DNA of 64,000 nucleotides from Idiomarina loihiensis (GTDB lineage: Bacteria; Pseudomonadota; Gammaproteobacteria; Enterobacterales; Alteromonadaceae): assembly GCF_024584785.1 (NCBI RefSeq), contig NZ_CP074112.1:2294001-2358000 (forward strand), written 5' to 3'. A program made the position numbers and the translations under genes. Positions 27,025 through 36,203 of the stretch are shown in pieces (the first letter of the stretch is position 1; the number at the start of each line of letters is the position of its first letter). The notes below the pieces were generated by a model. That model was not told the DNA's origin, did not search any database, and saw only the letters and a program-made list of their open reading frames with translations.

Positions 27025-28311
27025 GTGTTCAGAACACTGTGTCATTTCGTTAAACTAAACAAAAAAGAGATGACATATGACCAAAACCAATTTCGACATG
27101 GATGCCGCTTTAAAGCAGTTGCGTGAAGGCAAAGACCTCACCGGCAAAGACGGCATCCTGACACCGCTTATCAAACAACTCACCGAAGCCGCGATGCAGG
27201 CTGAGCTTGAAGAGCATCTCAGTGATAAAGAGCAATCTAACCGCAAGAACGGTTCGACGTCAAAAACAGTCAAGAGTCCTGCCGGCAGCTTTGAATTAGA
27301 TACGCCCCGCGACAGAGCCGGCTCGTTTGAGCCGCAACTGGTTAAAAAACATCAGACGCATTTAACCGATGAGCTGGAGCGTAAAATTATTGCATTGTTT
27401 TCGCTTGGAACCAGCTATCAAGACATTCGCATGCACATTGAAGATCTGTACGGCATTCATGTCTCAAACGGCACCATTAATACCGTCACGGATAAGCTTC
27501 TGCCGGAGCTTCAGGCATGGCGTGAACGGCCTTTAGAAGCGGTTTACCCCATTGTATGGCTCGATGCCATTCACTATAAAATCAAAGAGAATGGGCGTTT
27601 TATCAGCAAAGCTGTTTATACCATTCTTGGCCTCAATATTGACGGTAAAAAAGAGCTTCTGGGGCTTTATTTATCCGAGTCAGAAGGCGCTCATCACTGG
27701 CTAAGTGTGTTGACCGATCTACATAATCGAGGCGTTCAGGATATTCTGATTGCCTGCGTAGACGGCTTAAAAGGCTTTCCCGAAGCCATAGAAAGCATCT
27801 ACCCGAAAACCGAGGTGCAACACTGCATCATCCATCAAATTCGCAACTCGATGAAGTACGTTGCCAGCAAAAATCAGAAAGCCTTCATGGCCGATTTGAA
27901 ATGCGTGTATAAAGCCGCGACACTATCCGCTGCCGAGAGCGCGTTGGATGATTTAGAAGCCAAATGGGGGGATAAGTATCCCATCGTTATTCAATCCTGG
28001 CGCAATAAATGGGCGACACTCTCAGCGTATTTTAAATACCCCGACTATGTTCGGACCGTTATCTACACAACCAATGCCGTTGAGGCGGTACACCGCCAGT
28101 TCAGAAAACTGACCAAAACCAAAGGCGGTTTTAGCAATGAGAGCAGCTTGCTTAAGCTACTGTACGCGGGTATGTTAAAAGCAACTGAGCGCTGGTCACA
28201 TCCGGTGCAGAACTGGAACCTGACATTGTCTCAGCTAACCATCCACTTTGAAGGTCGACTGGATGGCCACATAGATTTATGAAAATTTGGCTGACACAGA
28301 ATATTGAACAC
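27025..28311 (+). mobile_element. Complete IS256-family insertion sequence
   Basis: About 1287 bp bounded by imperfect terminal inverted repeats. Both ends read GTGTTCA inward and share CTGTGTCA at positions 13-20 (16 of 20 identical). A single transposase gene fills it. The 8-9 bp target duplication usual for the family is not visible: the left flank ends ACGCAGTA and the right flank begins TCTCTTGG. The element stops 19 bp before the glutathione peroxidase ATG. Confidence 0.85.
27077..28282 (+). CDS. IS256-family transposase
   Basis: 401 residues, normal for the family (Transposase_mut). DDE catalytic residues are visible in WLDAIHYK near 165, ACVDGLKGFP near 230 and TTNAVEAVHRQFRK near 337. 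The N-terminal part has the charged SNRKNGSTSKTVKSPAG segment typical of IS256 relatives. The frame is intact, so the element may be active. AAAAGAGATG provides the ribosome site. Confidence 0.95.
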   Translation: MTKTNFDMDAALKQLREGKDLTGKDGILTPLIKQLTEAAMQAELEEHLSDKEQSNRKNGSTSKTVKSPAGSFELDTPRDRAGSFEPQLVKKHQTHLTDELERKIIALFSLGTSYQDIRMHIEDLYGIHVSNGTINTVTDKLLPELQAWRERPLEAVYPIVWLDAIHYKIKENGRFISKAVYTILGLNIDGKKELLGLYLSESEGAHHWLSVLTDLHNRGVQDILIACVDGLKGFPEAIESIYPKTEVQHCIIHQIRNSMKYVASKNQKAFMADLKCVYKAATLSAAESALDDLEAKWGDKYPIVIQSWRNKWATLSAYFKYPDYVRTVIYTTNAVEAVHRQFRKLTKTKGGFSNESSLLKLLYAGMLKATERWSHPVQNWNLTLSQLTIHFEGRLDGHIDL

Positions 28312-28330
28312 TCTCTTGGAGTTACAGGTT

Positions 28331-28975
28331 ATGGCAATTCGTCTAAAAACAGCAGTAAAAGGGGTATCTCTTGCCATTGCAGGAGCTGTCGTGGGTGCCG
28401 TGGTGTTATTTGCGCTACCGGGCGAGCCAGCCAAACACATCATTCCTAGTGCTCAAGCAAGTGACCAGTTTAGTACAGGGAGTGACGGCTGCTTAGCTGT
28501 GTTTAACCATGAGCTGCGTGGTTTACATAGCAAGAACTCTCACGACTTGTGTGAGTTAACGAAAGATAAAGTGGTGATGGTGGTTAACACCGCCAGCAAG
28601 TGCGGTTACACCGGCCAGTTTGAAGGTCTTGAAGCCCTATATCAGCGCTACAAAGACGAGGATTTTGTGATCCTTGGCTTTCCGTCAGATAGCTTTATGC
28701 AAGAACATAATGACGAGGCTGAAACTGCCGATGTCTGTTTTGTGAATTTTGGCGTTACTTTCCCTATGATGGCTACAACCCCGGTACGCGGTAGTGATGC
28801 TAACCCGGTGTTTCAAGCCTTAAGTGCTGCCGCACAGCAAAGCCCACAATGGAATTTTCATAAGTACATCGTGGCCGCTGATGGCAGCCAAGTATCAAGT
28901 TTTGTGAGCAAGGTAACACCTACCGATACGAGTATCACAGACGTGATTGATAGCTATCTAGATGCGCAAAAATAG
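28331..28975 (+). CDS. Glutathione peroxidase family protein, exported or membrane-anchored
   Basis: 214 residues from the ATG at 28331 (GGAG 10 nt upstream). An N-terminal hydrophobic segment (GVSLAIAGAVVGAVVLFAL) is either a signal peptide or an anchor, followed by a linker and the thioredoxin-fold domain. The peroxidatic Cys is in NTASKCGYTGQFEGL and the Trp/Asn in WNFHKYIV. The usual CNQFG segment with catalytic Gln is replaced by SDSFMQ, so the tetrad is not canonical. A Cys in ADVCFVNF could be resolving. The IS256 element directly upstream probably replaced or displaced its promoter. Confidence 0.87.
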   Translation: MAIRLKTAVKGVSLAIAGAVVGAVVLFALPGEPAKHIIPSAQASDQFSTGSDGCLAVFNHELRGLHSKNSHDLCELTKDKVVMVVNTASKCGYTGQFEGLEALYQRYKDEDFVILGFPSDSFMQEHNDEAETADVCFVNFGVTFPMMATTPVRGSDANPVFQALSAAAQQSPQWNFHKYIVAADGSQVSSFVSKVTPTDTSITDVIDSYLDAQK

Positions 28976-29022
28976 CTTACGCAACATACCTAACAGCGTC
29001 TTGGTTTAACAGGACGATAAAA

Positions 29023-29050
29023 AAAGCCACTACTTTTCAGTAGTGGCTTT
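29023..29050. terminator. Bidirectional terminator between convergent gpx and aminopeptidase genes
   Basis: Perfect 11-bp stem AAAGCCACTAC / GTAGTGGCTTT with a 6-nt loop. It lies 47 bp after the peroxidase stop and immediately after the aminopeptidase stop on the other strand. Confidence 0.85.
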
Positions 29051-29054
29051 CAGA

Positions 29055-30593
29055 TTATTCAGCTATATCGGCGTAGATTTTTACCCACTCAGTCAGTAGG
29101 CGCACACCGTAACCATTCCCGCCAGCAGGGTGGATGCCATTCGCACTCGTGCTATACGCATTTCCTGCCATATCAATGTGAATAAATGGGGTATCTTTAG
29201 CAAAGTGTTGTAAAAATACTGCACCCGCCTGAGCACCCGGTGAACCGACGTTGGCAATATCAGCTAGGTTACTTTTAATGATCCCTGGATATGGCCCTAG
29301 GGGTAATTGCCAGACCAATTCTGCGGTTGCTTCACCGGCTTGTTGCATACTACGCAAAACATCGTCTTGCTCCGTAAATACAGCTGAATAAGCTGTGCCT
29401 AAAGCGCCCACTTTCGAGCCGGTTAAAGTAGCAATATCCGCAATGACGCGAGGTTTGAACTTATCACGCGCATACCAGATACCATCAGCCAAAATAAGTC
29501 GACCTTCGGCATCGGTGTTAGCAACTTCAATCCGAGTACCATCACCTGCGGTAACCACATCACCCGGTAACAGCGCTGATCCTGAGATTAAGTTATGCGA
29601 TAACGGCACCACTGCTACAACGTTTACTGGAGCTTTCTGGCCCGCTAACGCCATCACCGCACCAATCACTGCGCCGCCGCCCGCTTTATCGGTTTGCATC
29701 CGTAAAATAGATGCTGATGACGTTTTTAAGTTATAGCCACCCGTATCAAACGTATTCCCTTTACCCACCAAGGCAATAGGTGCATCTTTGCTGCCCTGCC
29801 ATTGTAGAGCCAGCAGATAAGCCTTATGCTCACTCCCTTTGCTTACGCCGTAAAGAGCTCCCATGCCGGCTCGTTCAACTTGACGAGGATTAAGCACCGT
29901 CACCTTAATTCCTAACGGCTTAACCGCTTTTTCCACCATCTCAGCGATGGCCTGTGGATAACCATCTCCGCCAGGCAAGTTGATGATGTCACGAGCCATG
30001 AATACGCCGCCAGCGATAGCCGCATAGTCAGCGTAATGGTCTGCTACGGACGGGACTTGGTTTACCGCCCATTGCACGTGTCTAACTTCGGTTTTTGCAG
30101 GATCGCTTTTATAGCGATCAAAACGGTAATCTCGCAGATCCATGCCATGTGCGATAGCGGCAACTAAGTTGGCATTGTTGAGCAACCGAGCATCCACGCT
30201 CACGGCATGCTTTGCATCAGCGGTTTCAGGTAAATAGCTCCATAAGGCGGCTCCAAGCTTCTCGGCGGCAACGCGGTTAAAGCTCTCGCTATCACCCACT
30301 CCAGCAACTAGTAAACGCTCGCTGGCTAAACCAACCGGTGCAAGTATCTCAACGATTTGCTGTGGGGCTCCGGTAAAATCTTTAGCTGCTAATGCAGCAC
30401 TAACCATGGCTTGCGTATCCGCACTCCAGCCTGTCACCTGTGCCGTTTGATTGGCGCCAACCAGTAACACTGACACTTTGGCATCAGCCTTGGTTTGCGC
30501 AGTAAACTGATGTTTGATGGCAGCAGGACTGGCCTGAGCTACCACGCTTATAACCATTGCACTCATCAGCGCAAGACTTTTTAACCACTTCAT
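29055..30593 (-). CDS. Exported M17 leucyl aminopeptidase family protein
   Basis: 512 residues. The ATG at 30593 follows AGAGGA and opens a signal peptide (WLKSLALMSAMVISVVAQA). The C-terminal M17 catalytic domain has the NTDAEGRLILADG signature near 360, GKGNTFDTGGYNLK with the metal-binding Asp, and a DKAGGGAV helix. Two-metal aminopeptidase releasing N-terminal amino acids. Most PepA proteins are cytosolic; the signal peptide here points to periplasmic or secreted peptide digestion, in line with the S9 peptidases of the window. Confidence 0.9.
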   Translation of the reverse strand: MKWLKSLALMSAMVISVVAQASPAAIKHQFTAQTKADAKVSVLLVGANQTAQVTGWSADTQAMVSAALAAKDFTGAPQQIVEILAPVGLASERLLVAGVGDSESFNRVAAEKLGAALWSYLPETADAKHAVSVDARLLNNANLVAAIAHGMDLRDYRFDRYKSDPAKTEVRHVQWAVNQVPSVADHYADYAAIAGGVFMARDIINLPGGDGYPQAIAEMVEKAVKPLGIKVTVLNPRQVERAGMGALYGVSKGSEHKAYLLALQWQGSKDAPIALVGKGNTFDTGGYNLKTSSASILRMQTDKAGGGAVIGAVMALAGQKAPVNVVAVVPLSHNLISGSALLPGDVVTAGDGTRIEVANTDAEGRLILADGIWYARDKFKPRVIADIATLTGSKVGALGTAYSAVFTEQDDVLRSMQQAGEATAELVWQLPLGPYPGIIKSNLADIANVGSPGAQAGAVFLQHFAKDTPFIHIDMAGNAYSTSANGIHPAGGNGYGVRLLTEWVKIYADIAE

Positions 30594-30751
30594 GATACAT
30601 CCTCTTAAGGTAGACATGATTGTCATTCTACTCAGTGCAGCTAATTACTTAACTCGGTTCGGGTAAATCGTCTAATTCATGCGACAAGACTGGGTTTATT
30701 AGTTGCAGCAGAATGGTTAGTCTGACCAATCGAATCCAAAGGAGAAAATTC

Positions 30752-31912
30752 ATGACTGCCAGTGACGCTTGGTTAACCCAACTTACCACGCCATTGTTGC
30801 TTATAGATGAGCGCAAGTTAAACCGTAATGTGCGGCGCTTGCAGCAGCGTATGGCAGCGTTAGGTTGCGCATTGCGGCCACATTTAAAGACACTAAGGTC
30901 GTTGCCCGCAGCTGAGCGAGTGATCGCTAACCCACAGGCTCCTATCACGGTATCGACTTTAGCTGAAGCAGAAGCCTTTGTTCATGCCGGATATACAGAT
31001 GTCCTCTATGCGGTTGGTATTACTCCGCTCAAATTAACCCGAATTGCCAATTTAATTCAGCAGGGTGCTAAGGTACATATTCTGTTAGATACCCTAGCAC
31101 AAGCAACTGCGGTGTATCACTACTCACAGCAGCATCAAGTTGATTTTTCAGTCTTTATTGAAATTGACTGCGATGACCACCGCGGTGGTTTGAGCCCTGA
31201 AGATCCGGCGCTCATCGCCTTGGCGAACTACCTAGTTGCCTATCCGGTTAATCGACATGGCCCAGCAATCACGGGGCTTATGACCCACGCAGGCGGCTCC
31301 TACGACACTGATTCGGTTAGCGCCATTAAACAGGTTGCTGAAGCTGAATGCCAAGCAGTACGCACAGCTGCTACTAAACTTGCCGCAGTTGGTATCGAAC
31401 CACTCATGTTGAGTGTAGGCTCTACTCCTACCGCACATTTCGTTGACGACCTCACTGGTATCACTGAGGTTCGCGCAGGGGTATACACCACCTTTGACTT
31501 AGTGATGCAGCAACTTGGAGTATGTGCGCTAGACGACATAGCGATGAGCGTTGTTACTGCAGTGATTGGTTACAATCCTGAAAAAAACTGGCTTTTAATC
31601 GATGCGGGATGGATGGCTCTCTCGCGCGATCTAGGCGCAACTCGTAACGCACAAGAGCCATCTTATGGACTAGTTTGTGATATTGCAGGCCAGCCCTTAG
31701 CTGCGGATCAACCCATTGTGGTTAATGGAGTTAACCAAGAGCATGGGGTGATTGCACTGCCGGCGGCTATCCGTTGTGAGCAATTTGACATAGGTCAGTT
31801 GCTGCGTATTTTGCCTAACCATGCCTGTGCCACAGCTGCCATGCATACCCACTATCATGTCATCACTGAAACACAAGCGCATGAGGTTTGGCCACGCATT
31901 CTTGGATGGTAA
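30752..31912 (+). CDS. DSD1-family PLP enzyme (D-serine dehydratase/D-threonine aldolase-like)
   Basis: 386 residues from the ATG at 30752 with AAAGGAG at ideal spacing. The alanine-racemase-like barrel carries the PLP lysine in RPHLKT near residue 46; the later beta domain has NHACATAAMHTHYHV, the His/Cys metal site of D-threonine aldolases and D-serine dehydratases. It should act on a D-beta-hydroxy amino acid with PLP and a divalent metal. Downstream is the serine hydrolase; upstream is the divergent aminopeptidase. Precise substrate unresolved. Confidence 0.88.
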   Translation: MTASDAWLTQLTTPLLLIDERKLNRNVRRLQQRMAALGCALRPHLKTLRSLPAAERVIANPQAPITVSTLAEAEAFVHAGYTDVLYAVGITPLKLTRIANLIQQGAKVHILLDTLAQATAVYHYSQQHQVDFSVFIEIDCDDHRGGLSPEDPALIALANYLVAYPVNRHGPAITGLMTHAGGSYDTDSVSAIKQVAEAECQAVRTAATKLAAVGIEPLMLSVGSTPTAHFVDDLTGITEVRAGVYTTFDLVMQQLGVCALDDIAMSVVTAVIGYNPEKNWLLIDAGWMALSRDLGATRNAQEPSYGLVCDIAGQPLAADQPIVVNGVNQEHGVIALPAAIRCEQFDIGQLLRILPNHACATAAMHTHYHVITETQAHEVWPRILGW

Positions 31913-31997
31913 TGGCTGGGGTTGGTCAGAGCTGGGGTTGTTAAAAACAGCTTTGGCTGATAATAAACTTTTTTGATAATGAGATAGGATGATTTTA

Positions 31998-33608
31998 ATG
32001 AAGCAAATGTCTGTTGTTAAACTATCCCAACAACTGAAGCCAACGGTTTTAGCGTTGGCACTCCTTATGATGCCGAGCCTGAGCAGTTATGCCCAAGCTA
32101 CCGATACACTTGTGAACACCGCTGTTGAGGCAGAAAAGCCAGCTTTAGCCGAACATATTAGAGCATCCGCTGCCGCTAGCTTACCTGCGTTTAACGTACC
32201 TGGTATGGCGGTAGTCGCGGTGCATCAAGGCAAAGTAGTGCTAGCTGAGGGTTTTGGCATTCGCGACCTAGAATCTCAGCTGCCTGTTACCAAAGAGACC
32301 TTGTTTGGGGTTGCCTCACACACTAAAGCCTTTACCGCTGCCGCTATGGCAACCCTAGTTGATCAAGGCAAAGTGAGTTGGGATGATCCTGTAGTAAAAC
32401 ATCTTCCCGAATTTAAGTTGGCTGATGCTCAGTTAAGTGCGCAGCTAACGCTACGTGATTTGCTGAGCCATCGCACCGGCTTAGGTTTAGGTGCTGGAGA
32501 TTTGATGATTTGGCCAAATACCGATAAAACCACGGCCGATCTACTGGCGGGATTGGCTCATGTCCCTATCGCCCACGGCTTGCGTGAACGCTTTGACTAC
32601 AACAACCTGATGTTTATTGTTGCCGGCGAAGTTATAGCTCGTGTTAGCGGAATGAGTTACGCCGACTACCTTGCAGAAACATTCTTCAACCCGCTAAACA
32701 TGAATAACACTCACGTTGGGTTTTCAACGATTCCAGCCACTAACAAAAACTTTGCGGTGGGCACGATTGAAGCACAAGGGCAGCTCCATCGCTTTGCGCT
32801 AGATTATTTAGAAGACTTTGGCGCAGCCGGTGCGATTGCCAGCAATGCTGAGGACTTTGCGCAGTGGCTGCTAACCCTTCTCAATCATGGTGTTAGCCCC
32901 ACCGGCGAACAGCTGATAAGCGAGCGCAGCTTTCAAGCCATGTGGCAAGTAACCACACCTCTTGGGGTACCACCAGCAGCTGCTGCTCAGGGCACCCACT
33001 TTCGTGGCTACGGACTCGGTTGGTTTGTCAAAAATTACCACGGAGTGAAGCATGTATCTCACAGTGGCGGTATTTTGGGCATGCTCTCACTAACCACTCT
33101 TATTCCTGAACATGATTTTGCTATCACTGTTATCAGTAATCAGCAAGCTTTCGGCGCTTTAACAGCCGTCACTGAAGAAGCACTGGAGCTCATTCTCGAT
33201 TTACCTGATAAAGACTGGCTGGCTAGTGAACAAGCTAAATACGACGATATGATCCAAGCTAAAGCCGAATTTACCTTGCCGGCACCGAGTAGGACACGTG
33301 CGGCCTTAGACCTAGCCTCGTATAGCGGCACTTATCGGGATGCTTGGTACGGTGACGTCAACATTAGTGTTAACGACGATCAATTAGCCATTAGTTTTGC
33401 GCACACCCCCATGTTGCAGGGCCAGTTAGAACATTATAGCGGTGATACTTTTGTGATTCGTTGGCATGAACCCTTGCTAGAAGCCGATGCCTTTATTGAT
33501 TTTAGTGTAAACCGGGAGCAACAGGTTACTGGCGCGAGTTTAGAAGCGGTTGCTGATTTTACTGATTTCAGCTTTGATTTTCATAACCTAAGGTTAATAA
33601 AGCAATAG
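31998..33608 (+). CDS. Serine hydrolase of the class C beta-lactamase family (exported)
   Basis: 536 residues from the ATG at 31998, chosen because AGGA is 8 nt away; the ATG at 31989 abuts the ribosome site. Signal peptide LALALLMMPSLSSYAQA. The SxxK motif is SHTK near 106 and the YxN is YNN near 202, with HSGG near 355 as the third motif. A C-terminal beta domain (about 430-530) resembles DUF3471. Such proteins are usually peptidases or esterases rather than antibiotic-inactivating enzymes. It converges on the PAS-GGDEF gene with only 8 bp between. Confidence 0.9.
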   Translation: MKQMSVVKLSQQLKPTVLALALLMMPSLSSYAQATDTLVNTAVEAEKPALAEHIRASAAASLPAFNVPGMAVVAVHQGKVVLAEGFGIRDLESQLPVTKETLFGVASHTKAFTAAAMATLVDQGKVSWDDPVVKHLPEFKLADAQLSAQLTLRDLLSHRTGLGLGAGDLMIWPNTDKTTADLLAGLAHVPIAHGLRERFDYNNLMFIVAGEVIARVSGMSYADYLAETFFNPLNMNNTHVGFSTIPATNKNFAVGTIEAQGQLHRFALDYLEDFGAAGAIASNAEDFAQWLLTLLNHGVSPTGEQLISERSFQAMWQVTTPLGVPPAAAAQGTHFRGYGLGWFVKNYHGVKHVSHSGGILGMLSLTTLIPEHDFAITVISNQQAFGALTAVTEEALELILDLPDKDWLASEQAKYDDMIQAKAEFTLPAPSRTRAALDLASYSGTYRDAWYGDVNISVNDDQLAISFAHTPMLQGQLEHYSGDTFVIRWHEPLLEADAFIDFSVNREQQVTGASLEAVADFTDFSFDFHNLRLIKQ

Positions 33609-33616
33609 TAATGGCG

Positions 33617-34921
33617 TTAGTCTAATAGGTCGCAGACCATTTGGTCGCGACCTTGCCGTTTAGCACGGTACATCAGTTGATCAACTGCCTGCAAGATTTC
33701 GTCTCTAGTGACATCTTTCGCGGCAATCTGCACCACTCCAAAACTGGCGGTAACTGCGACAGGTTCAATTTGTTGCGGCGGACACAACTGCAGACGATGC
33801 ACACAGTCCTGTAGCTGCTTAGCTACTGTAGTAGCTGCTGCTAAATCGGTTTCTGGAAGCAGGATAGCGAACTCTTCACCACCCAAGCGTGCCAGCGTAT
33901 CTACATCACGCAAACGCTGCTGCATAGCCGCCGCACACCCCACAAGGACATCATCACCGAAGCTATGCCCATAGGTATCGTTAAGTTGCTTGAAATAATC
34001 TAAATCATACATAACAACACTAAAGACACGGCCGTGACGCTGGTAGCGGGTTAACTCTTGCTGTAGCGTCTCCATAAAGTAACGATGATTGTAGACTCCT
34101 GTTAACGCATCTGTGCGCGCAAGCTGGAGCAATTCTTGTTGCATTTCTTTGGCTTCGGTAATGTCTCTAACAGTACCTATTATTTGCTCAGAGCCATCAG
34201 GTTGTCGTTTTATTTCACCACGTTCATGTACCCAAATAATGCGTCCATTGGGGCAACAAACCCGATGCTCAACATCATACTCACCCGTTTCTTCTGCATG
34301 TTTTAGGGCTTGTTGCTCAAGATCACGATCAGCCTCGTGGATCATCGCCATGAAGCTTGAAATAGTAGGTTGGAAACTCTGTTGGTCGAGACCGAACATC
34401 TCATAAATATTGGCGGACCATTCCAAGCGATTCTGTTGTGGATAAGATACCCAATGACCGATCCGTGCAATCCGCTGCGCCTCGCTCAATAAACGTCGGC
34501 TCTGCGCTGCCTCTTGCGCTTGCAATTGCTGCTGATGAACATTGGTGATAGCACCAGCTAAGGCGACGACCAAACCTGCGCGCTCAATTTTCTTAGTGCT
34601 ATCTTCCACCCACACATACTCATCGGCATGGCTGCGCAGCCGATAACGACGCGTCAATTGATGCTGATTGGTGTCCGCAGCAAAGTCTTTAAATAGGGCG
34701 TAGTTGAATTGACGGTCTTCTGGATGCTGCATGGTCATCCAATCAGCCATACTATTTATCCCAGAAAACTCGATATGTAAGGCTTCTGCGACATTTGGTG
34801 ACAGATATTGCAACGCGAATGGCGGCTCAGCATCAAGCCGATAAATAACAGCAGGGCTAGACGCTAACGTTTCATTTAATAACGCAGTAAGCTCTGGATT
34901 AAATAAAAAGCGACTGGGCAT
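33617..34921 (-). CDS. Diguanylate cyclase with two PAS domains
   Basis: 434 residues from the ATG at 34921 (AAGG upstream). Tandem PAS domains (about 15-135 and 150-265), each followed by a PAC-type segment (YRLRSHADEYVWVEDS; HRVCCPNGRIIWVHERGEIK), then a GGDEF domain with ARLGGEEFAILLPE and the I-site RDVD five residues before it. Catalytically competent by sequence. No membrane segments. The signals sensed by the PAS domains are unknown. Confidence 0.93.
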   Translation of the reverse strand: MPSRFLFNPELTALLNETLASSPAVIYRLDAEPPFALQYLSPNVAEALHIEFSGINSMADWMTMQHPEDRQFNYALFKDFAADTNQHQLTRRYRLRSHADEYVWVEDSTKKIERAGLVVALAGAITNVHQQQLQAQEAAQSRRLLSEAQRIARIGHWVSYPQQNRLEWSANIYEMFGLDQQSFQPTISSFMAMIHEADRDLEQQALKHAEETGEYDVEHRVCCPNGRIIWVHERGEIKRQPDGSEQIIGTVRDITEAKEMQQELLQLARTDALTGVYNHRYFMETLQQELTRYQRHGRVFSVVMYDLDYFKQLNDTYGHSFGDDVLVGCAAAMQQRLRDVDTLARLGGEEFAILLPETDLAAATTVAKQLQDCVHRLQLCPPQQIEPVAVTASFGVVQIAAKDVTRDEILQAVDQLMYRAKRQGRDQMVCDLLD

Positions 34922-35050
34922 AAGCACCTTCCTGGCAGCTGTCATTATCGATTAACTAACATCGCTATTTTACTTGTTTTACCGCCTATGTCACAAAAAC
35001 ATCCATCAAATCCTTATAAACTTTAGTGGTATTGTGGCTAGCCAAAATGT

Positions 35051-35072
35051 TATTTTAGATTATACTAAAATA
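35051..35072. promoter_or_regulatory. AT-rich palindrome upstream of the di-haem peroxidase gene
   Basis: Perfect inverted repeat TATTTTAG-N6-CTAAAATA, 55 bp before the start codon. Its spacer and right arm contain -10-like TATACT and AAAATAT. It looks like a repressor site overlapping the promoter. It is not an FNR or Fur consensus. Confidence 0.4.
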
Positions 35073-35127
35073 TATGGTAAGCAAACGTGATCGTCAAACA
35101 CTAACATAACAGCATATGAGGTTGATT

Positions 35128-36138
35128 ATGAATAAGTTTTTAGCCATTAGCAGCACCGCATTAGCGCTGATGACTGCGCTCTTCCAAGCGACACCAACCT
35201 TTGCCGATGCTCGCAATGAGCCGGTCAAAGTGATCGAGCCTTTTGTCTCTGAAAATCCAGCCAAAGTTGAGCTGGGTAAACAGTTGTTTTTTGACCCTCG
35301 TTTGTCTATGTCAGGCATCATATCTTGTAATACCTGCCACAATTTATCTTATAGCGGTACGGATAACCTAAAAACATCCATTGGCCATAAATGGCAGGCT
35401 GGTCCAGTTAACTCACCGACGGTATTTAACTCTAGCCTGCAAATTGCTCAGTTCTGGGATGGCCGTGCGCTTGACTTAAAAGAGCAAGCAGCAGGCCCCA
35501 TTGCCGCCAATGTTGAGATGGCCATGCCTCACACGCTAGCAGTGAATGTCATCGCATCCATTCCCGGCTACCGTGAACAGATCAAACGAGTTTACCAAAG
35601 TGAACAGGTCACACTAGACCAGATTACTGACGCTATTGCAGAGTTCGAGAAAACACTAGTAACCCCAAATGCGCCGTTTGATAAATGGCTACGAGGTGAA
35701 GATGATGCTATTACTGAGCAGCAACTTGCCGGCTATCAATTGTTCAAACAAGCGGGTTGCGTAGCTTGCCATTACGGTGAGGCTTTAGGTGGTAAATCTT
35801 TTATGAAAATGGGTTTAGTAGCTCCCTACCAATCAGATTCACCATCGCAAGGACGGTTTGATGTGACCGGCAAAGAAATGGACCGATTTATGTTTAAAGT
35901 CCCCACTTTACGCAATGTGGCCTTAACTTATCCCTATTTTCATGACGGTGCAGCTGAAACCCTCGAAGAAGCCACTCAAATTATGGGACAGCTACAACTT
36001 AATCGTAACTTCACTGAAGCCGAGTTAGCTAGTTTAGTTGCTTTTATGGAATCGCTGACTGGTGAGCGTCCAGCTATGGAGCTTCCGTTATTACCTGCAT
36101 CTGGACCTGATACACCACGCCCAAGACCCTTTGAATAA
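35128..36138 (+). CDS. Di-haem cytochrome c peroxidase (MauG/CcpA family)
   Basis: 336 residues from the ATG at 35128 (TGAGG upstream). Signal peptide LAISSTALALMTALFQATPTFA. Two c-type haem motifs are visible: CNTCH near 72 and CVACH near 215. The loop IKRVYQSE and late TLRNVALTYPYFHDGAAETL are typical of bacterial cytochrome c peroxidases. It reduces periplasmic H2O2 with electrons from a cytochrome c. A terminator follows 29 nt after the stop. A palindrome precedes the promoter. Confidence 0.95.
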   Translation: MNKFLAISSTALALMTALFQATPTFADARNEPVKVIEPFVSENPAKVELGKQLFFDPRLSMSGIISCNTCHNLSYSGTDNLKTSIGHKWQAGPVNSPTVFNSSLQIAQFWDGRALDLKEQAAGPIAANVEMAMPHTLAVNVIASIPGYREQIKRVYQSEQVTLDQITDAIAEFEKTLVTPNAPFDKWLRGEDDAITEQQLAGYQLFKQAGCVACHYGEALGGKSFMKMGLVAPYQSDSPSQGRFDVTGKEMDRFMFKVPTLRNVALTYPYFHDGAAETLEEATQIMGQLQLNRNFTEAELASLVAFMESLTGERPAMELPLLPASGPDTPRPRPFE

Positions 36139-36166
36139 CAGCTAGTTATCAGGTGTACCTAATAAA

Positions 36167-36193
36167 AAAGCCCAGCATGGTTGCTGGGCTTTT
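36167..36193. terminator. Bidirectional terminator between peroxidase and S9 peptidase
   Basis: Stem AAAGCCCAGCA / TGCTGGGCTTT with a TGGT loop and T-tail, between two convergent genes. A-run on one side and T-run on the other suggest function on both strands. Confidence 0.85.
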
Positions 36194-36203
36194 GGTTTGC
36201 GTT

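Noticed and set aside
31914-31945. Repeat of GCTGGGGTTG after the DSD1-like gene
   Set aside because: Only two short copies; no larger repeat structure or terminator could be supported.
31998-33608. Beta-lactamase resistance gene
   Set aside because: It has the SxxK fold motifs, but its length and C-terminal extra domain fit the general serine-hydrolase group, not a known resistance enzyme.
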